Shown: positions 8,806 through 17,335, counted from the first letter of the stretch. The stretch is DNA of 64,000 nt from Halomonas sp. BDJS001 (GCF_026104355.1 NZ_CP110535.1:4712001-4776000); one strand, 5' to 3'. Notes: generated by a model from the letters alone, not told the origin. Made by a program: numbers and translations.

Positions 8806-8841
8806 AACGGCTCCGGCAAGCATCTCCTTGCCGGAGCCGTT
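8806..8841 (-). other. Strong intercistronic stem-loop between livF and benE
   Basis: A perfect 15-bp inverted repeat (AACGGCTCCGGCAAG / CTTGCCGGAGCCGTT) with a 6-nt loop begins directly after the livF stop codon. No T-tract follows on either strand, so a simple intrinsic terminator is unlikely. It fits an mRNA-stabilising or processing hairpin that separates expression of the ABC genes from benE. Confidence 0.7.
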
Positions 8842-9573
8842 TCAAGCAACGCCGAGGTGGGTTTCAAGAATTGTAGGGTTATCTTTTAGCCCTTGGGAAT
8901 CGCCGCTGTAGACCACTTCTCCCTTGACCAGTAGCAGGTGCTTTTCTGCTATCTTCAGAAGGTTATCGATATTTTTATCGACGATAATGGTAGAAATACC
9001 GGTCGCTTTGATCTCACCGATAATCTTCCAGATTTCATCGCGGATCAGCGGCGCGAGCCCTTCGGTCGCCTCGTCAAGAATCATCAGATCGGGGTTGGTC
9101 GTCAGCGCGCGTCCAATAGAAAGCATCTGCTGTTCGCCGCCTGAGAGAAAAGAGCCATCGTGATTGATACGTTGGCCCAAGCGCGGAAATGTATCCAGAA
9201 CGCGCTCCAGCGTCCAAGGAGACTCTCCCTGCTCATTTGGGCGTGCGGCCATAATCAGATGCTCACGCACACTGACGCCTGGAAAAATACCGCGCCCCTC
9301 CGGCACGTAGCCAATCCCTTGGCGAATCAGTTGCCAGGGGCGTCGCTTGGTAGCCGAGACGCCCTTAATAAACACCTCGCCGCGCCGCGGTGGGACGAAC
9401 CCCAGTATCGACTTCAGCGTAGTTGTCTTGCCCATACCGTTGCGGCCCAGCAGACTCAGCGTCTCACCAGGCATCAGGGTCAAATCCACCCCATGCAAAA
9501 TATGGCTCTCACCGTAGTAGGTGTGCAGCCCTCGGGCATCAATCAATGGCGTATTGGCTTGTTCTGAGCTCAT
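8842..9573 (-). CDS. ABC transporter ATPase, LivF type
   Basis: This is the second nucleotide-binding subunit of a branched-chain amino acid-type (HAAT) importer. In 243 residues it has Walker A GRNGMGKTT (about 43-51), the LSGGEQQ signature, Walker B DLMILDEATEGL, and the LivF-type segment GYVPEGRGIFPGVSVREHL. It overlaps livG by 4 bp. Because the gene set lies between aromatic-acid genes and ends in benE, the substrate is more likely an aromatic carboxylate than leucine; that is inference from context. Confidence 0.93.
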   Translation of the reverse strand: MSSEQANTPLIDARGLHTYYGESHILHGVDLTLMPGETLSLLGRNGMGKTTTLKSILGFVPPRRGEVFIKGVSATKRRPWQLIRQGIGYVPEGRGIFPGVSVREHLIMAARPNEQGESPWTLERVLDTFPRLGQRINHDGSFLSGGEQQMLSIGRALTTNPDLMILDEATEGLAPLIRDEIWKIIGEIKATGISTIIVDKNIDNLLKIAEKHLLLVKGEVVYSGDSQGLKDNPTILETHLGVA

Positions 9574-10337
9574 GCCGCGGCCCCCTCTTCATGACGCCCC
9601 AGGTAGACATCGCGTACCTTTTCGCTGGTGCGTATCTGCTCGGTCGGGCCGCTCTCCAACACGCAGCCATCGACCATGACGGTAATGCGGTCAGCCAAGC
9701 GGAAGACCGAATCCATGTCGTGTTCAATCAGTACAAGGGTGTAGCGATCCGTCAAACTGGCGAGCAGCTCGGTGACTTGAGCGGTCTCTTCACGCCCCAT
9801 ACCCGCCATCGGCTCGTCGAGCAGCATCAGCGAAGGTGATGTCGCCAACACCATCGCGATCTGCAGTTGGCGCTGTTCGCCATAGCTCATATCTGAGGCT
9901 TTCGTATGCGTACGGTGGCTCAATTGGCAGGTATCCAGCACCTCCTGAGCGCGATCGTTCACCTTCCGGGCGGTTTGTCGCGAACGCCAGCTGCCAAACA
10001 CACCACCCATGTGAATACGCGCCGCTAGTTCGCAGTTCTGCAGGCAGTTGAGGCGTGGGAATATATTGGTTTTCTGGTGGCTACGGCCAATGCCCTGGCG
10101 GGCAGTCTGCCGAGCGCTTTTACCCTGGATCGGCTGACCGCGATAGAGCACCTGACCTTCAGAAGGAGGAATCTCGCCAGAGAGCAGGTTGATCAGCGTA
10201 CTCTTACCCGCGCCATTGGGGCCTAAAATGGCGTGGATCTCATGGGACTTAACATCAAAGTCCACCTCGTTAACCGCCACTAACCCACCAAAGCGCCGGG
10301 TCAAACCGTGGGTAGCTAAGATAATGTCGTCACTCAT
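9570..10337 (-). CDS. ABC transporter ATPase, LivG type
   Basis: This is the first ATP-binding subunit of the HAAT importer, with 255 residues. Motifs are Walker A LGPNGAGKST (about 35-44), the signature MSYGEQRQLQ and Walker B SLMLLDEPMAGM. It has the LivG-type segment GIGRSHQKTNIFPRL, where many LivG proteins have RTFQ. The C-terminal segment VRDVYLGR is the BCA_ABC_TP_C tail. It lies 3 bp after livM and overlaps livF. Confidence 0.93.
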   Translation of the reverse strand: MSDDIILATHGLTRRFGGLVAVNEVDFDVKSHEIHAILGPNGAGKSTLINLLSGEIPPSEGQVLYRGQPIQGKSARQTARQGIGRSHQKTNIFPRLNCLQNCELAARIHMGGVFGSWRSRQTARKVNDRAQEVLDTCQLSHRTHTKASDMSYGEQRQLQIAMVLATSPSLMLLDEPMAGMGREETAQVTELLASLTDRYTLVLIEHDMDSVFRLADRITVMVDGCVLESGPTEQIRTSEKVRDVYLGRHEEGAAA

Positions 10338-10340
10338 GGT

Positions 10341-11408
10341 TTAGCTCTCCTTGCGTGGGGTAACGGGTTGAGCGGAGATAGCCAACGACGTCTTCTCATT
10401 TTCTGACGTGACTTCAGAGGCTACTTGGCGCTTACGATGCCTGGACGGCGCGATAATCAAGCCTGCAATTCCGCGAGGAAGCACCAGTACCGCAACGATA
10501 ATGGTCAGCCCCATCAGGATGGGCCAGTGTGTAGTGGCGTGTTCGTAGGTATAGAGCAGCATTTCGTAGGCGAAGGCGCCTAAAATGGGGCCAAAGATAG
10601 TGCCCATGCCGCCTAAAATCAGCATCATTAGCACTTCGCCCGAGGTGTGCCAGCCAAGCTGAGCCGGATTAGCGAAGCCGTACTGCATTGCCGCTAACAT
10701 GCCAGCAATCGCCGCCATCACCCCAGCGATAACAAAGGCCACCAGTTTGTAGCCGCTAGTGGCATAGCCTAAGGCCTGCATTCGGTGCTCGTTGTCATGA
10801 ATACCGTCGAGCACTTGACCAAAGTAGGAGCGAGTGAGCCAGCGTAGAAAGAAGTAGCCGAGAAGCAGCATCCCTAAACAGAAGTAAAAGAAGCTGTAAG
10901 GGTTATCAAGATCTACCAGCGTACGCTCCCCTAACGCCAAGCTCGGTCGGAACATAATAAAAACACCGTCGGTTCCTCCCGCGAACTGGGATGTGCTAAT
11001 GAAGTAGTAAAGCATCTGGCCAAACGCCAGGGTTGTCATGATGAAGAAGATGCCTTTAGTGCGGATCACTAAGATGCCTATCACGAGCCCCACACAGGCA
11101 GAGACGCCCATGACAAGAGGCAGCATCCACCACATGGATGCAGGGCTAAAGTCAGGGCTGGCTAACGCCAGGGTGTAAGCGCCTAAACCGAAGAAGAGCG
11201 CATGCCCCAGACTGACTAAGCCCACGATGCCAACTAACAGATCCAGGCTCATGGCAAACAGTGCCAGGATTAACATCAGTGTTAGTTTCTCTAACATGAA
11301 GTTGGCCTGATTACCGAATACGGCTTCTCCCCATAGAGGAAACGCAGCCACTAACGCCGTTAATACCAGCATGATGAACGCAACGCGTTTGGGATATCTA
11401 TGTAACAT
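10341..11408 (-). CDS. ABC transporter permease, LivM type
   Basis: This is an inner-membrane permease of the HAAT importer. The 355 residues contain about nine hydrophobic segments and the LivM loop KGIFFIMTTLAFGQMLYYF, with GIFGP-like IFGPILGAFAYEMLL near the C-terminus. The cytosolic tail is polar and longer than usual. GAGGAGA precedes the ATG. It lies between livH and livG in the canonical K-H-M-G-F order. Confidence 0.92.
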   Translation of the reverse strand: MLHRYPKRVAFIMLVLTALVAAFPLWGEAVFGNQANFMLEKLTLMLILALFAMSLDLLVGIVGLVSLGHALFFGLGAYTLALASPDFSPASMWWMLPLVMGVSACVGLVIGILVIRTKGIFFIMTTLAFGQMLYYFISTSQFAGGTDGVFIMFRPSLALGERTLVDLDNPYSFFYFCLGMLLLGYFFLRWLTRSYFGQVLDGIHDNEHRMQALGYATSGYKLVAFVIAGVMAAIAGMLAAMQYGFANPAQLGWHTSGEVLMMLILGGMGTIFGPILGAFAYEMLLYTYEHATTHWPILMGLTIIVAVLVLPRGIAGLIIAPSRHRKRQVASEVTSENEKTSLAISAQPVTPRKES

Positions 11409-11420
11409 TGCTTACTCTCC

Positions 11421-12281
11421 TCACGCGAAAAGACCGCGCGGTTTCACCAGCAATACAGCTGCCATAATCAGGTAGATCACCATGCTGGCAAGGCTCGGGA
11501 TGAGTACCGCCCCAAAGGTGGTGGCCATGCCAATGATGATGGCGCCCCAAAAGGCTCCTTTAATGGAACCAATACCGCCGATGACGACGACGACAAAGCA
11601 AGTGATGAGAATGCTATCGCCCATGCCTGGCGCGATAGAGGTGAGCGGTGCGGCGATCATTCCTGCAAAGGCAGTGAGCGCAACACCTACGCTGAAGATG
11701 AGCGTAAAGAGGGTACGCACATTGATTCCCAACCCTTCAACCATGTCACGATTAACCGCGCCGGCCCGAATGATGATGCCCAGCCGCGTATGGCGCATCA
11801 CCCAATAGATCACCCCAGCCAATGCTAGGCAGACGCCCATCACAAAGAGTCGGTAGACCGAGTACTGTAGGTTGTCGGTCAGTTGAATACTGGCATCAAA
11901 CGGCGCGGGCACCGCAACACGATGCACATCCCCTCCCCAAATAATCCGCTGCGCCTCGTTGAGCACTAAAATCAGTCCAAATGTCAGCAGCACTTGATAG
12001 AGGTGATCACGCTTATAGAGCGTATCTAGAAACAGCCGCTCAATGATGAGCCCCAGTGCAATAGCGATGGGGATAGCCGCCAGAATGGCCAGCCAAAAAT
12101 TGCCCAAGCGCAGGGTCAGATCGTAAGCCAAATAGGCGCCAATCATATACATAGCGCCGTGGGCCAGGTTGATGATTCCCATAATGCCGAAAATCAACGT
12201 CAAACCGCTGGCAATCAAAAAAAGCAGCAGACCGTACTGCAAACCATTAAGTAGCTGTACGCTGAAAAATGCGAGATCCAT
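11421..12281 (-). CDS. ABC transporter permease, LivH type
   Basis: This is the partner permease of LivM, with 286 residues and about eight membrane segments. It shows the LivH opening LLNGLQYGLLLFLIASGLTL and the motif IMGIINLAHGAMYMIGAY. The C-terminus VLLVKPRGLFA is typical of the family. GGAGGGATC is placed 5-10 bases before the ATG. A stem-loop separates it from the upstream binding-protein gene. Confidence 0.92.
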   Translation of the reverse strand: MDLAFFSVQLLNGLQYGLLLFLIASGLTLIFGIMGIINLAHGAMYMIGAYLAYDLTLRLGNFWLAILAAIPIAIALGLIIERLFLDTLYKRDHLYQVLLTFGLILVLNEAQRIIWGGDVHRVAVPAPFDASIQLTDNLQYSVYRLFVMGVCLALAGVIYWVMRHTRLGIIIRAGAVNRDMVEGLGINVRTLFTLIFSVGVALTAFAGMIAAPLTSIAPGMGDSILITCFVVVVIGGIGSIKGAFWGAIIIGMATTFGAVLIPSLASMVIYLIMAAVLLVKPRGLFA

Positions 12282-12306
12282 AAGATCCCTCCGAGAATCA
12301 GAGTGA

Positions 12307-12327
12307 GGGGCGGGCTACACCCGCCCC
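12307..12327 (-). other. Stem-loop between livK and livH
   Basis: A perfect 8-bp GC stem (GGGGCGGG / CCCGCCCC) with loop CTACA lies 20 bp past the livK stop. It lacks a T-tract. In ABC operons such hairpins commonly stabilise the binding-protein message or partly attenuate downstream genes, giving excess binding protein; that role is inferred here. Confidence 0.65.
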
Positions 12328-12346
12328 ATAATGAGTAGCGGTGCCG

Positions 12347-13519
12347 TTACATCTGGCAGGCTTCATCGGGAACTTCGAGATTCTCGGCGGCGATACTAAC
12401 GACTTCATGCTTGCCGTCGCGGATCTCGCGAAGGTAAACATTTTGGATAGGGTGGTGGGAGTCAGAGAAGCTTAAAGGCCCACGAGGGCTTGCCAATTCA
12501 ACATTGGCTAATACGTCTATCAGGCGCTCTTGATCAGAGGTATCGCCCCCTAATATATTGAGCGCTTGCACTAACATCATGCCCGTATCGTAACCCTGTA
12601 CGGCATAGGTATCCGGCATTTCACCGTAGGCATTTTCGTAGGCTGAAAGGAAGGATTGGTTGGCATCATTTTCTAAGGTCTCAGCATAGTGCAGCGTAGT
12701 CATCACGCCTTCGCCTGCATCGCCTAATGCTGCCAAATTGCCTTCGGTAAGAAAGCCCGACCCTAGCAGCGGAATGGTCTCTTTTAGACCGGCGGCGGCA
12801 TAATCCCGAACAAAGCTGACACCGCCACCGCCCGCAAAGAAGGTGTAAACCGCGTCAGGCTCAAGACTGGCAATTTGCGTCAGGTAACTTTGAAATTCCG
12901 TACTGGGAAATGGTACTAAAATTTGCTCGACGATTTCACCGCCCTCAGCGGTAAACGCCTCCTCGAAACCTGCCAGATCCTCTTTACCACCGGCATAGTC
13001 CCAGGTAATCGTCACAATTTTGCGATGCCCTTGATCGTAGGCCACTTTGCCCATGGGATAGCTGTCTTGCCACATACTGAAGGAGGTACGGAAGACGTTC
13101 GGCATGCACAACTCATTAGTAGCGGCACCCAGTCCCGCGTTGGGAATAATTGTTATAGCACCCGTCTGCTTAGCCACTCTCAGCATGCCCATGGCTACAC
13201 CTGAGTGCACGGGCCCAATGACGAAGTCAACATCGTCTCCGTTAACTAGACGACTCATGTTCTGAGGTGCTTTGGAGGGGTCAGCCTCTGAATCAAGCTC
13301 AACGTACTCCACATCACGACCGCCTAGCTGACCGCCCTCTTGTTCAATGGCAAGCTTTAGGCCGTTAGTAATGGCTTCTCCAAGTGCCGTATAGGTACCT
13401 GAGTAAGGGAGCATCAAACCGAGTTTCACCGGATCTTCATTGGCGATGGCACTGCCTGCTGACAGCATGGCCGTAGCGCTTAGGAGCGTGGCAAGAGAGG
13501 TCTTTTTAAATGTTTTCAT
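12347..13519 (-). CDS. ABC transporter periplasmic substrate-binding protein, LivK type
   Basis: This is a periplasmic type I solute-binding protein of the HAAT family, 390 residues. A Sec signal peptide covers residues 1-26 (KKTSLATLLSATAMLSAGSAIA) and would be cleaved before NEDPVKLG. The Peripla_BP_6 fold is visible as LGLMLPYSGTYTALGEAITNGLKLAI and DFVIGPVHSGVAMGMLRVA. The related Bug- or HAAT-type receptors that bind benzoate derivatives have similar architecture. It opens the livKHMGF series, and its promoter must lie in 13520-13620, downstream of the benB remnant. Confidence 0.9.
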   Translation of the reverse strand: MKTFKKTSLATLLSATAMLSAGSAIANEDPVKLGLMLPYSGTYTALGEAITNGLKLAIEQEGGQLGGRDVEYVELDSEADPSKAPQNMSRLVNGDDVDFVIGPVHSGVAMGMLRVAKQTGAITIIPNAGLGAATNELCMPNVFRTSFSMWQDSYPMGKVAYDQGHRKIVTITWDYAGGKEDLAGFEEAFTAEGGEIVEQILVPFPSTEFQSYLTQIASLEPDAVYTFFAGGGGVSFVRDYAAAGLKETIPLLGSGFLTEGNLAALGDAGEGVMTTLHYAETLENDANQSFLSAYENAYGEMPDTYAVQGYDTGMMLVQALNILGGDTSDQERLIDVLANVELASPRGPLSFSDSHHPIQNVYLREIRDGKHEVVSIAAENLEVPDEACQM

Positions 13520-13620
13520 TATATTTTCACCAGGGTTCAGTTGTTGTTAATTTGTTTTGCTATCCAATATCGCCAAAGGCGTTATCAAACTCAGCGACAT
13601 CCCTGTCACATCAGTGCCGA

Positions 13621-13678
13621 TTAAACGTGATACACGTCGATAACCTGATGGATATAGTCGTTGTTCAATTGCACGACT
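13621..13678 (-). pseudogene. Remnant of a second benB (last 18 codons)
   Basis: Read on the minus strand, this segment encodes VQLNNDYIHQVIDVYHV plus a stop, identical in protein to the end of the intact benB at 18379-18867. About 53 of 58 bases match by hand alignment. Upstream of base 13678 the similarity stops abruptly, 41 bp before the end of the first catA. The minus-strand order catA-(lost benA and most of benB)-benB tail parallels the intact catA-benA-benB, so this is the scar of an internal deletion in a duplicated block. Confidence 0.85.
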
Positions 13679-13719
13679 CGATCTCCTCCGACGCTCCTAA
13701 CGGAAGGACGCTCAGCCAA

Positions 13720-14694
13720 TCAAACCTTGGCAGTACCGGCGAGTTGGCTGGCAAGATCCTGCTCGTCTTCTTTGGCCCGTGGGCGGGCGTGACGCACTTG
13801 CAGCTCGGCGGCGTCGGTTGGAGCCAGTTCCACATCGAACACTACGTGGGAGAACGGACTGTCCAGGTCGCGCTTGGCGATCTCAGCCGGATCTTCAATG
13901 CGCTCGGCGGGCACCACCAGCTCTTCCCGGGTGGCAAAGGCGAAGTCGTCATAGGTGTAGGGGTCACCCGCCAAGTTGATCTGGGTGGTCAGATGCTGGT
14001 GGCCTGGCGCGGAGACGAAGTAGTGAATATGCGCCGGACGTTCGCCGTGGCGGCCCAGGGACTTGAGCACCACGTCGGTGGGAGCGCCTTCGGGTACGCC
14101 GTAGCCGGAGGGAATAATGCTGCGCGCGGTGTAGCGGCCGTCGCTGTCTGCGTAGATCGTGCGGCGCATGTTGTACTCGTCCTGGGAGGGATCAAAGAAC
14201 GAGTAGCAGCCTTTAGAGTTGGCGTGCCAGATCTCGACCTTGGCACCGGCAATCGGCGTACCGTTCACGTCGCGCACTTGGCCGGTCAGCCACATCACCT
14301 CGGCATCGGGATCACTGCCGTCGTCCAGACGGGCAAAGCCTTCTGCTTCCGGGGCACCAGCCACGTAGAGCGGGCCTTCGATGGTGCGCGGTGTGCCGCC
14401 GGTACGCTTGGCTTCGGCATCGATCGCGTCCTGACGCATATCGAGAAAGTGGTCAAACCCTAGTCCTGGCGAGAGCAGCCCGAACTGGGTTTGGCTACCC
14501 AGGGCATTGAGCAGGTTAACGCCCGCCCAGTACTCTTCTTCAGTGACATCGAAGTCGTCGATCAGCTTGAACAGGTCGCTGACCAGTCGATGGACGATTT
14601 GCTTGGCGCGGTCATTGCCGCCTGCCTGGTCAAAGCCAGCAACGGTTTTGATGAAGTCTTGTACTTCGGGGGTGTCGAAGATCTTCACGGTCAT
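13720..14694 (-). CDS. catA: Catechol 1,2-dioxygenase, first copy
   Basis: This non-heme Fe(III) intradiol dioxygenase cleaves catechol to cis,cis-muconate. It has 324 residues: an N-terminal dimerisation helix domain (1-~100) and the dioxygenase core. Predicted iron ligands are Tyr164, Tyr198, His222 and His224 (RPAHIHYF). The motif RTIEGPLYVAGAP is intact. It differs from the copy at 20361 at only about eight residues, including Ala158 and Cys163 beside the iron ligand Tyr164. It stands alone rather than in the catBCA-ben series, and a LysR-type operator lies about 150-190 bp upstream, so it is probably induced separately. Confidence 0.96.
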   Translation of the reverse strand: MTVKIFDTPEVQDFIKTVAGFDQAGGNDRAKQIVHRLVSDLFKLIDDFDVTEEEYWAGVNLLNALGSQTQFGLLSPGLGFDHFLDMRQDAIDAEAKRTGGTPRTIEGPLYVAGAPEAEGFARLDDGSDPDAEVMWLTGQVRDVNGTPIAGAKVEIWHANSKGCYSFFDPSQDEYNMRRTIYADSDGRYTARSIIPSGYGVPEGAPTDVVLKSLGRHGERPAHIHYFVSAPGHQHLTTQINLAGDPYTYDDFAFATREELVVPAERIEDPAEIAKRDLDSPFSHVVFDVELAPTDAAELQVRHARPRAKEDEQDLASQLAGTAKV

Positions 14695-14705
14695 GGTGAA
14701 ACCCT
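13722..14705 (-). repeat. 984-bp direct repeat, copy 1 (catA)
   Basis: This block is repeated in the same orientation at 20363-21346, 6,641 bp away. It covers all of catA except the stop-codon variant base, plus 11 bp upstream of the ATG. Hand alignment finds about 38 differences. About 32 of them fall in two patches of about 75 bp each (14208-14281 and 14611-14686); the 486 bp and 329 bp outside hold only about five and one. Confidence 0.9.
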
Positions 14706-14841
14706 ATCGTTGGTTTTCTTGTTGTCTTGGAGCCCGGCGATAGTGGCAGTACGTTTTGAGGAGTAAGTGCCTATCAAGGGCCTAAAGACGACAGTTGTTT
14801 TTATGTTCGCCACTAATATCGACCATGCCGTGACTTCCAGA

Positions 14842-14880
14842 CCAATATCGTTTGAGTTCCTTTCCATACTTGATAGGTAT
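14842..14880. promoter_or_regulatory. LysR (BenM/CatM-type) operator upstream of the first catA
   Basis: CCAATATCGTTTG is followed, 24 nt from its first base, by ATAC-TTGATAG-GTAT at 14866-14880. This is the same composite element and spacing as before the LysR gene and catB. It lies 148-186 bp upstream of the catA start at 14694. A GAGGGGAG and ATG at about 14885-14896 follow on the plus strand but lead to a 14-codon frame only. Confidence 0.7.
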
Positions 14881-15138
14881 CTCAGAGGGGAGTTATGTTG
14901 AATATTTCCTCCCTAAATACAATCAGAAAAAACAGCTAACTTTCTATTTATAAAGAAAAAATAAAAAATACTAATGTTAAATATGCTAATAACTTTCAGC
15001 TGAACTCCTCATTAACTCAGGCTTTAAACCGATAAAGTGGTTTTTGTGAGGCAGAACACTCATCTGCCCCTCTCAAAAGTAGTAGCCATTACGCCCAACT
15101 TACGACAAAAGGATAAAGGGAGAGTCAGATGCACAATG
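14881..15138. other. Intergenic, AT-rich, no gene seen
   Basis: The stretch between the catA operator and the benE terminator is markedly AT-rich around 14900-15010. It has no open frame with a plausible start beyond short peptides. Together with 14706-14841 it forms a gap of about 520 bp between catA and benE. Confidence 0.6.
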
Positions 15139-15172
15139 AAAAAAAACCCGCCCTGCATAAGCAGAGGCGGGT
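15139..15172 (-). terminator. Rho-independent terminator after the ben operon
   Basis: On the minus strand a stem of 7 bp (ACCCGCC / GGCGGGT, extended by CTGC/GCAG with one bulged base) is followed by eight T residues. It lies 44 bp after the benE stop and should end the cat-ben-benE transcript. Confidence 0.9.
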
Positions 15173-15215
15173 CAAGGAGGATAGCGACGAGTAAAGCGGA
15201 AGCAGATACGTGTGA

Positions 15216-16460
15216 TCAGCCGCTCTTTTTGGCTATTTCACGGGTAAAAATAAACTCGAAGTCTTTAGTTTCAAAGATGGCCGACACAATCACGCCCAGC
15301 ACTAATGCCCAGAACGTGGCGCCTATCCCAAGAATCTGAATTCCGGATGCAGCAATCAAAAAGGCAAACAGCGCGCCTATCTCATGCTTCTTGCCTGAAA
15401 AGGCTATAGCCATTGACGAGGTGATCACGCGCATAAGTGCCAGTCCGGCAATAATGGCGATAAAGTAGCGCGGCGTGGCTTCCAGTAGGCTAACCACATA
15501 ACCGTAGAAAGGGGCGGCAACCACAAAGATAGCCCCGGCAATCACCGCCGCTACCCAGCGTTTATCATGAGCCCCGGCTTCCGGTGAGGCGCAGACACCG
15601 GTCATGGGGGCGGCAATACAGGTGCTGTGCAGATTGAAAAACGCCGACACCATGGTGCCTAATCCGCCCACTGCGGTGATCGCATTAGCAGGCACTTCTT
15701 TATAGCCCATTCCCTTCACCAGGCCGACGCCCGCAGGCGTCTCCATACCCACCAAGATGATCGCTAGAGGTAAACCATAGGTTAGGAAAGCGCCTAACGT
15801 GAATTCCGGGAGAATGAACTCAGGGAAACGAACCGTTGCCTCGATACCTGACAGGTCAACGCCAGTCGCGGTCAGATAGAGAATACCTGCCAGCATCGCG
15901 ACAACCAGAGGGGGAATTTTACGAAAAAGGCGGGCGGAGATGAAGAAAGCCAGGATCATGATGGAGGCAGGCACTATAGCGCTCTCCAACGGCTTAACCA
16001 TATTGAGACCAAAACTAAGCAGCATACCGCCCACCATGCCCATCGCTATCGGCATCGGTATCAAACGCATAACGATACCCATCACGCCAGTCACCCCAGC
16101 GACCAACGTAATCACTCCGGCAATCAAGCTTGCGCCTAATGCAGCCTCCAGGCCAATCACAGGAATCACCGCTGCGAACATCAGCGCCCCGGGGATCGAG
16201 TTGGCCATCGGTAGCGGCAATCGGTAGTAGGCTGGCATAAATAGCCCGAACAGACCGTTGATCATCAGGTAGCTGATCACCCAAATCATGATGAAGGAGG
16301 AGTCGAGGCCGGCTGAGGTGCCGGCGCTAATGTGAACGACCCCTACGCTGAGCCCTAAGATTCCCGCCACTAGGCCAGTACTGGCGTTATCGACATTGAG
16401 GTCGCGCAGGAAATCGCGGGGCGCATGCCTTAGGCTGACGCCTTTCTCAATATGTTTCAC
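15216..16460 (-). CDS. benE: BenE-family benzoate/H+ symporter (ben-cluster copy)
   Basis: This is an inner-membrane benzoate permease of 414 residues with about 11-12 hydrophobic segments. It has BenE signatures, including VVHISAGTSAG near the first membrane span, MANSIPGALMF, and STCIAAPMTGVCASPEAGAHD in the substrate region. It lies 75 bp after benD on the same strand and is the last gene before a strong terminator. Location next to benABCD makes benzoate the likely substrate. It is only moderately similar to the BenE at 7562, so the two are not a recent duplication. Confidence 0.92.
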   Translation of the reverse strand: MKHIEKGVSLRHAPRDFLRDLNVDNASTGLVAGILGLSVGVVHISAGTSAGLDSSFIMIWVISYLMINGLFGLFMPAYYRLPLPMANSIPGALMFAAVIPVIGLEAALGASLIAGVITLVAGVTGVMGIVMRLIPMPIAMGMVGGMLLSFGLNMVKPLESAIVPASIMILAFFISARLFRKIPPLVVAMLAGILYLTATGVDLSGIEATVRFPEFILPEFTLGAFLTYGLPLAIILVGMETPAGVGLVKGMGYKEVPANAITAVGGLGTMVSAFFNLHSTCIAAPMTGVCASPEAGAHDKRWVAAVIAGAIFVVAAPFYGYVVSLLEATPRYFIAIIAGLALMRVITSSMAIAFSGKKHEIGALFAFLIAASGIQILGIGATFWALVLGVIVSAIFETKDFEFIFTREIAKKSG

Positions 16461-16534
16461 GGTTTTCTCCAGGGGGATTATTATGCTTAAAGTTATAATT
16501 AACGCTTATTTAGATTTATTGGTTTCATCTACTG

Positions 16535-17335
16535 TTAGCCAAGATCTCCGCCTGCCACGGGCAGTACGCTCCCGGTTATATAGCTGGCCTCATCGGACGC
16601 AAGGAATAGAATAGGCGCGACCATTTCATCCAGGGTGCCGTAGCGGCTCATTAAACAGCTCTGCTTGGTCTGATCAATATGCGCCTGAAACCACGCCTGC
16701 TCTGTCTCGTTACTTGGCTTAGGCGTTCCTCGCGAAATTTTCCTTGGCGGGGCTTCGGTACCCCCAGGCGCCGTGGCGACTACCCGGATACCATACTCGG
16801 CATACTCAAATGCCAGCGATGCGGTTAGCGCGTTGATGCCACCTTTAGCTGCCGAGTACGGAATGCGGTGAATACCCCGGGTAGCCGCTGAAGAAACATT
16901 GACGATGACGCCTCTTCCCTGCTCCACCATGGTGGGTAGCGCGGCGCGGCAGCACCAGAGCGTAGGCATTAGGGAGCGGTTGATCTCTGCGGCGATTTGG
17001 GCTTCGCTAAACTCGGTAAATGGCTTGAAGTTAATCGCGCCGCCAACGTTGTTCACCAGAATGTCGATACGACCAAAGTGAGCCAGCGTCGCCTGCATCA
17101 CTTGTTCCGCACCTTCCCATGTTTCCAGATCGGCTTGTACCGCAATCACGTCCCGCCCTTGCGTGCTTATTTCAGCGACAACCTCGTGGATTTGGTCAGC
17201 TCGATCGACCAGTACCAAGCGGGCACCTTCGGCGGCGGCACGCTCGGCAACACGCTGCCCAATCCCTTGGGCAGCTCCAGTGACCACCATTACCCGTTTT
17301 TGAAAACGCGCACTGTTAACGGCTGAGTAACTCAT
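16535..17335 (-). CDS. benD: Benzoate cis-diol dehydrogenase
   Basis: This SDR enzyme oxidises 1,2-dihydroxycyclohexa-3,5-diene-1-carboxylate to catechol with NAD and release of CO2. The 266-residue sequence has the cofactor motif TGAAQGIG (19-26), NNVGG (95-99), catalytic Ser148/149, Tyr160 and Lys164 (YSAAK), and the BenD-typical stretch RNxSLMPTLWCCRAALP-like (119-135). It overlaps benC by 4 bp. Confidence 0.96.
   Translation of the reverse strand: MSYSAVNSARFQKRVMVVTGAAQGIGQRVAERAAAEGARLVLVDRADQIHEVVAEISTQGRDVIAVQADLETWEGAEQVMQATLAHFGRIDILVNNVGGAINFKPFTEFSEAQIAAEINRSLMPTLWCCRAALPTMVEQGRGVIVNVSSAATRGIHRIPYSAAKGGINALTASLAFEYAEYGIRVVATAPGGTEAPPRKISRGTPKPSNETEQAWFQAHIDQTKQSCLMSRYGTLDEMVAPILFLASDEASYITGSVLPVAGGDLG

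Noticed and set aside
8806..8841. Intrinsic terminator between livF and benE
   Set aside because: There is no T-tract on either strand after the 15-bp stem.
13510..14463. 317-codon plus-strand frame antisense to catA copy 1 (and its twin at 20358-21104)
   Set aside because: It mirrors the catA coding strand; the duplicate repeats it only because catA is duplicated.
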